Below, one piece after another: positions 58,247 through 64,000 of a DNA stretch of 64,000 bases (position 1 is the first letter of the stretch; each line of letters begins with the position of its first letter). A program made the position numbers and the translations under genes. Source of the stretch: Telmatactis stephensoni (taxonomy: Eukaryota; Cnidaria; Anthozoa; Actiniaria; Isophelliidae). Under the pieces are notes generated by a model that was not told the origin of the DNA, did not search any database, and saw only the letters and a program-made list of their open reading frames with translations. The stretch covers positions 248,001-312,000 of the forward strand of contig JALIZF010001829.1 of the NCBI GenBank assembly GCA_029948255.1. Direction: 5' to 3'.

Positions 58247-59558
58247 TTCTGCAGCAATGTCCTATTCTTTAATCTCTCAATACAATGACGTCCGCAAAGC
58301 TGGCATCTTTTGTGCTAGACTTTGACAGAGTTTAGTCAATGGCTGTCATTGATGAAAATAACTTACGTTATTAAGGCAGTGTCAAAATGACTTTAAGGTT
58401 TTTGGACCAGCAAAAAAAGAGTGTGGATATTTGTATTGGGGGTATATGTGATAAAGATTTAAACTTGGAGAGAGTACAAGACGGGAAATCTCCAAAGGTC
58501 CACGAAGTTCTTAGGATTTGTGTTTTAAAAAAGTTCTGGGTATTTTCGACATTGTATATTGTATTCCAGCAGAAAAATTAAGTCTGGGTAGACTCTTTGT
58601 AAGGTGCAAATCAAACAGATATGCTGGCGTAATTTAACAGGGACTTGTGGTAGACAATTTCTGGAAATTGGCGTTGCAAAACAAGTTGCGCGAACCGTTG
58701 TACGGGTGTTTCACTGCGTAACATCAAAAAAACGTGGCCACAATCGTTTCCTCACAATGATTTTGAGCGATGCAGGATATGCATGTTACGCACTGCAACA
58801 GTTTGTGCAACTTAATTGTTTCGCAGCGCCATGGCCAGATGATTTTTAAAAAACGCAGACTCGGTAATGTACTGCTCATTAGCAGTGCTTGTCTTTTCAC
58901 TTGTGACATAAGCACAAGCAACATACGCAGACTCGGTAATGTACTGCTCATTAGCAGTGCTTGTCTTTTCACAAAATTACTCTGTGACCTCAGTCTTATT
59001 TCCTGTCGTTTTTAAACACTGGTAAAAGAAAGCAACAATGGGGAGGGGGGAGGGGGGAGGGGGGCGGGAATAAAAACACCCCATCGACCTAAGTCTATTA
59101 GTGACCATTAGTCAAAGCTCTGACGTAAAATAGGTCGTTTTACCGTCCGTGACTTTACCGTTTGCCATCATGTCATTGTTTCTGCCTTGCCTAAGTTGAT
59201 TTGCTAGATAGATAGAAGATATTTAATAGTAGTATTGCATACTAGAGTGCTTTGATGTTTATTTGAGTCAACCTTAGGCGTACTTTTGTTATTAATTATT
59301 TTAAAAGTGGACAATAAAATCAAGAATTCGTACTGGTAGTAGTGATTACTGATATACTGTGGCAAGTATCAACCGGTTTTCCTGTGTAAACGTTGATACT
59401 TCCGCTCTCTAGTTCCGCATGCATGACTTGATATTATATAGACACGTTGTAGCCAGTTCACGAGATAAATTATGATTTCACTTTCAATAATACAATTGTG
59501 ATCAAAGCAGCAAAATAGGTAGCTTGATGTTGTTTTGAACGTTCAAGAGGAAATCAAA
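58247..59558. other. intergenic region between Ras and beta-helix genes
   Basis: Contains the Ras 3' UTR, a short inverted repeat related to 42897-43090 (GCGTTGCAAAACAA word near 58672), two tandem copies of a repeat (58853-58976), a GGGGA tract (59040-59065) and an AATAAA at 59313-59318. No promoter elements are clear. No other gene seen. Confidence 0.5.
58853..58976 (-). repeat. two tandem copies of the 78-bp repeat family
   Basis: ACGCAGACTCGGTAATGTAC TGCTCATTAGCAGTGCTTGT CTTTTCAC occurs twice in tandem and is the reverse complement of 1905-2069 units. Lies downstream of the Ras gene. Confidence 0.75.
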
Positions 59559-62500
59559 ATGGATGCCTGGAAGAGTTCTATAACGTTTGCCTTGTTGTGG
59601 ATTCAATTCCTGAGTTCAGAATCCTCACAACAACTACAAGATAATGAAGGTACAAGAGATTTTAACCATTCTCACTGCAGTACGGCAGTACGAGAAATTA
59701 TCTAGACGTTCCGTGCTTTAATCACTCAAGCCTCTACCTAGCTCTTGTTTATCAGTGGCTTGATAAAAACAATCTCTTAACTCTCCTATAACTGTATAAT
59801 TTGAGTCAGCATCTTCCTGCCACAGGTAGCCCACACCAAAAAGTTATCTTTATATTGTCAATTGGATTATGCTGAAGGCAATTGATTAACCCACAGGCAA
59901 TAGATTAACCCCCTGCGAACTGAATGACATGTTTTAGTATCTACGCAATGGTCACAATTCAGTCTAAATAGAAATACGAGATCACATTTAAGACAAAAAG
60001 TGGAAGAACAATTTTTCGATCGATTCCTTCAGTTTTACAAACTTAAGTTGGCATAATAAACCAAGAGTCAACCTGCGTAAACTAAATTCTGAGCTTGATG
60101 TAAACTTCCTCATTTTTTTTCTTTCGTTTTACTATGCAGTTCACCATGTGTACGTGTCCCAAAGCAGAGGAAGTGACAGCCAGTCGTGTGGTTTAGAATC
60201 CAACCCTTGTAAAACCATCGTTATGGGTGTATGGAGAGTACAACACAAAGGTCTTGTCTACGTTGATGGCACTGGCTCAGATACCACTCCATACAATTGT
60301 AAGTCGTCTGCTTTGGAGTTAGCAGGAATTCATTCCAACAAGAGTATGGTTATTGCTGGTGTCCGGTCAATAGCACACGTCAAATGCCAGGAAGGATACT
60401 ATATTAGATTTTTCCCCTCCCTACTCCAACATAACAAGACAAATGTGAAGCTAACTAACCTAAAATTCGTCAACACTTCTGTGTCTGCTCAAGACATCAA
60501 CCTTTCTATTGATAACTGTGTCTTTACTAGTGCATCACAAGCTATCAGTCTAGTGCAAAGTACCAGTGCTGTTACCCTATCTTTTAATAACTCACTGTGC
60601 ATAATCATATCTTCTTGTATAGTAATGAGTATTACTAAGAAATTAACGTCGGGGAACAATGTTTCCATCTCTGTTGCCAGTAGCAACCTCACGTCATCGT
60701 CCCTGTTTCTTCCTAACTATTCATCAGGAATCCACGTGACGTCATCAGGTGAATACGAAGCAGGGTCAATAACTTGTCATATTGCACTCAAAAACGTAAA
60801 TTTCATTAATAATACCCTCGGAGTTAATGGCTTAATACTAATTGACCTGGAAAATGCTTTTACGTCATTGTACCTGGAAAAGATCGTGTTTTTTGAAACC
60901 AAAACTGTAGCTAAAACGGTCATATATATAGTCTCAATTTTGAACAGTTACAATCATAATATGATCGTTAACAATACAAAATTTATTCAGAATTATCAAA
61001 GCTGGTGTGGAGCCATTCGAATAGAAACTCAAAACAAAACAAAGTTGCAAATTGTGAACAGTCAATTCGAGGAGTTCCAAACTAAACAGAATGGAGCATT
61101 ATACTTGAACTCAAACCGTGACATTGAGGCGTACATCGATAAAGCTATCTTTACAAGGAACAAGGCGATATATAATGGAGGCTACTTGTCCTTGAAATCC
61201 AATCAAAGCGCAAGAATAACTATCAAAGATTCTACATTTCGTAACAGCTCGGCAGGGTGTGGAGGCGTAATGTGTTTGGCCGTGAAAGACGCAATTGTTG
61301 CAGCAATCCAAGGGTGTCATTTTGAATCAAACAGCGCAGAAGGTTCTGCAGGACTAGCAGCCCTGCAAGGTAACAAGATCAGCTTAGAAATGATAGACTC
61401 TACGATTATTGGAACTACTTCCAGAGGCGGAGGTGGGATCATTAATATCGGTTGGTCAGGATGTAGTTATTCACGAGAAGTCTACAATGCAAGTCTTTTA
61501 TTTCGAAATACTAAGATAATAAGAGGTCTTTGTGATGGTGATTCAGGTGCCGTAGCATTAATATATGCACACTATGCCTCTATAACAATACAAGACAGTG
61601 TTATTAGAGATGTCGGAGGTCGTGGTTGGAATGCTGGAGCTACATTCTCTGTACTAAATTCCCAAAAGTTTGAATCGTTTGCCTCACAGATTGGATCCGT
61701 TATGAAGATTTTGAATTCAACAATTGAAAAAAAGGGTGAATTCTATTGCTCTAATAAGTTTCTATATTCCGATACAATCAAGGAACTTACCCTCGATGGT
61801 GCGATTATAGGTTCATTTGGAGGAGAATTCGAAGGAGGTGGAGTATTTGTCCTTTCAGGAATCGAAGTGAAAGTTAATATTAATAATTCCGTTATCAAGA
61901 ACTGCCGTACTTCTGAAATCTACGGGAGTGCGATGCATTTCGCTAAAGTATCTTCGTTAACGATAACCAACACTTTATTCGAGTCCAACTCTGGGGGGAG
62001 TTTGAGCTTGCCTCCTGGAATCTATGATGTACTTCTACGCAATGTAACATTCAATAACAGTTTTTCTGGTCTGCATCATCAAGCGAGCCCTGTTTCAATT
62101 GATCGTGTTAGTGGACAAATCACCATCGAATCATGTAAGTTCTTTGGCAACAAAGCTCTTAGTGGAAAGGCAGGGGCAATCTGGTTTTCACTGCCTGACG
62201 GAGATAAAATCATTAAATCTGGATGTCTTCAAGGGCGGGGCTCCATGCATAATAGAGTGTGGAAGTATAACAGTTCTGTGCTGATAAAGAACACGATATT
62301 TGCCAACAACACTGCTCTTAACGGAGGGGCGGTGTCCTTATCAAGAGGCAACTATACTTTTCAAAACTGTTCCTTTATCGATAATTTTGCAAAAGTCCAA
62401 GGAGGTCACATCTTCGTTACGTCAGATTCTACGGGCTTACTAATAATGAACTCGTTATTTGTAAAAGGGCGGTCTTCGATGGAGAAGCAAATATTCACAG

Positions 62501-64000
62501 AGAATGTTATTTTTCCCATAGGATCATTTATTGACTCACAGAGTGAAGGCCCTATAAAAGTACTCAATACAAAGTTAGAATCCACTTTGCCGCAGACAGT
62601 GTCAAATACCTTAGTAACCGTATCCAAGGCCAATTATGTTGATTTCGGTGAGAACAATCAAACGATTCTTACTTGTCCAAGAGGTAGTGAATTAAGCCTT
62701 TTAAACTTAACAACCCAAATCGACACCGAGTTCAATTCTAGTCAATGCACGATTAAACTTTACGTCTTGAAGTTTATTTGCAAGCCGTGTAGGGTTGGAA
62801 CCTATAGTTTACAACGCGGCAGGAGCCTGGGGCTTAATGTTGACAGCGGTTTCCAGTGTTTGACATGCCCATTTGGAGCTGATTGTTTGTATAAAATAGC
62901 AGCCAAGTCTAACTTTTGGGGGTATAAAGTTCTAGAGAATCCACCAGCCCTTAACTTCACTCTTTGTCCACTGGGATACTGTAAAAAGCCAAAAGAAAAA
63001 GATTTTGTTGATTATAACAGTTGTCATGGTAACAGAACTGGATCACTGTGCGGAGAGTGTAAGGAAAGCTTTACTGAAACTCTAATGTCACCGTCATGTC
63101 GTCGTGACGACGAATGCCATGACACGTGGCTATGGGGTGTGGCCGTTGTCATGGTGCTGCTCATGGCTTTGTACCTAATCCACAAACCAAGACTCTGGCA
63201 CATTATTAAGAATCACATCTTGTGGTTCAGAAGTAACACGAGTCACGAAGATGAAGAAGACCAATCCAAGGATGGCATTAGCGGTGGATATTTGAAAATA
63301 GTCTTCTATTTTTATCAAGTGGCCAATATTCTTTTGATCACCACTTCATGTAACATCATTGTTGAGAGCTACCTCCTTCAACCTGTAGTGGGACTTTTCA
63401 ACTTTGAATTTCGTGTCTCGTCAAGTGGTTTTCTGTGTCCTTTTGTTGGGCTCACTGTGGTAACTAAGCAACTACTATTTGTCTGTCCTGTATTTGGGAT
63501 CCTTGTAATGATTTGTGTGTGCTACGGTTGTCATTGTCTACTACGCAATTATAAGAAGAGATCTTGTCCGCCTCTTGGGCCTTATCTCGGTGCAGCCTTG
63601 GAAACGCTGTTGCTAGGATACGCCGTGCTCGCCAACACAGCCCTTAAACTACTACGATGTACGTCATTTGGAGGAGAAACGCAGTTTGTTCATTGACGGT
63701 AACGTGTTGTGTTACCAATGGTGGCAGTATGTGCTGATGGTGTATGTATCCGTTGTGGTTCTTCCTTTCATCGTCACCTTAGCGCTTGGTTCTCACTGGC
63801 TTTACAAGGGTTCAATTTCTATCAAGGAGTTTTTCCTTGGTTGTGTTATCCCGTTACCCTATCTGATGTACAAACTAATGTCCCGGATCTTGTGTGAACC
63901 TCGAGAACCCAAACTAGAACCTCCCGATTGGAAAGCATCAGTCACTGCTGTATTATACGGTCCTTTTCGTAAGACGGAAGGTGCTATCTCTGGTGCGATC
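59559..64000 (+). CDS. large beta-helix multi-pass membrane protein (3' incomplete, frameshifted)
   Basis: Exon 59559-59649 supplies a signal peptide (MDAWKSSITFALLWIQFLSS) and joins in phase 1 to a long exon from 60140. Residues about 35-900 form a Ser/Asn-rich repetitive region with FxxN and GG[AGIV] pairs (e.g. ALNGGAVSL, FIDNFAKVQGG), like the polymorphic membrane protein (Pmp) right-handed beta-helix. A Cys-rich segment follows from about residue 911 (CKPCRVGTYS, CLTCPFGADC, LCGECK), then membrane helices beginning at about 1026 (TWLWGVAVVMVLL) with several more after. The frame stops at TGA 63694-63696 (1215 residues), but a second frame from 63689 stays open to the window end and encodes more hydrophobic helices. 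No function is established; a cell-surface adhesion or receptor role is a guess. Confidence 0.8.
59650..60139 (+). other. intron 1 of the beta-helix gene, nothing notable
   Basis: AT-rich intron between signal exon and main exon. No repeat or hidden exon seen; the acceptor is TTTTTTTTCTTTCGTTTTAC followed by TATGCAG. Confidence 0.6.
63682..63696 (+). other. frameshift site in the beta-helix protein gene
   Basis: Frame 1 reads ETQFVH then TGA. Frame 2, from 63689, reads FIDGNVLCYQWWQYVL and stays open for 104 codons to the window end with hydrophobic, membrane-type composition. The switch point coincides with the TTT run at 63685-63687: one base fewer there would connect the two frames without a stop. 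This may be a base-calling or assembly indel, or a real inactivating change. Confidence 0.7.

Noticed and set aside
60489..62633. Minus-strand ORFs inside the beta-helix exon
   Set aside because: Antisense shadows of a long coding exon with no domain of their own.

Overview
This window is nuclear DNA from an animal. Genes are split by many GT-AG introns, coding exons are small, and introns are packed with short inverted-repeat elements and microsatellites. The protein content (tandem ADAMTS metalloproteases, a Cys module of the GCY/FxD...ECW type, and a parallel beta-helix multi-pass membrane protein) and the AT-rich, hairpin-rich introns suggest a cnidarian, most likely an anthozoan (coral or sea anemone). 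The phylum is an inference; the sequence does not name a species.

Layout. (1) About 0.4-15.6 kb, + strand: ADAMTS-A, a zinc metalloprotease of the ADAMTS family. Twenty exons from 1218 to 15619 can be joined in one open frame. The last exon encodes a transmembrane helix and a short cytosolic tail, which is unusual for a family whose members are secreted. (2) 15.6-21.6 kb: intergenic, with a 0.7-kb near-perfect foldback element. (3) 21.6-44.4 kb, + strand: ADAMTS-B, a tandem paralogue, complete from signal peptide to stop in 26 exons (1197 codons). It shares intron positions and phases, and often exact exon lengths, with ADAMTS-A, but its 3' end differs: two symmetric phase 1-1 exons encoding a Cys module lie in the intron that splits its last thrombospondin type-1 (TSP1) repeat, and a second possible terminal exon lies downstream. 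(4) 45.3-46.1 kb, - strand: a single-exon methyltransferase of the NNMT/PNMT/TEMT family, tail-to-tail with ADAMTS-B. (5) 46.1-53.4 kb: gene-poor, repeat-rich. (6) 53.4-58.2 kb, + strand: a Ras-family small GTPase in six coding exons, with the effector loop in two micro-exons of 19 and 20 nt. (7) 59.6 kb to window end, + strand: a large secreted/membrane protein with a signal peptide, a Pmp-like right-handed beta-helix, a Cys-rich segment and several membrane helices. Its frame breaks near 63,685 at a TTT run and then continues open to the edge.

How they fit. The two ADAMTS genes form a locus that arose by tandem duplication and then diverged at the C-terminus, one towards membrane anchoring and the other towards extra extracellular modules. 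The methyltransferase, the GTPase and the beta-helix protein show no evident functional link to them. Much of the remaining sequence is repeats: at least fifteen foldback (MITE-like) elements, a recurring ~100-bp element carrying CCAATCA and TGACGTCA-type motifs, tRNA-derived fragments, and long simple-sequence tracts.

All splice junctions were inferred by eye from GT/AG signals, frame and phase continuity, and A-versus-B comparison; no transcript data were available.
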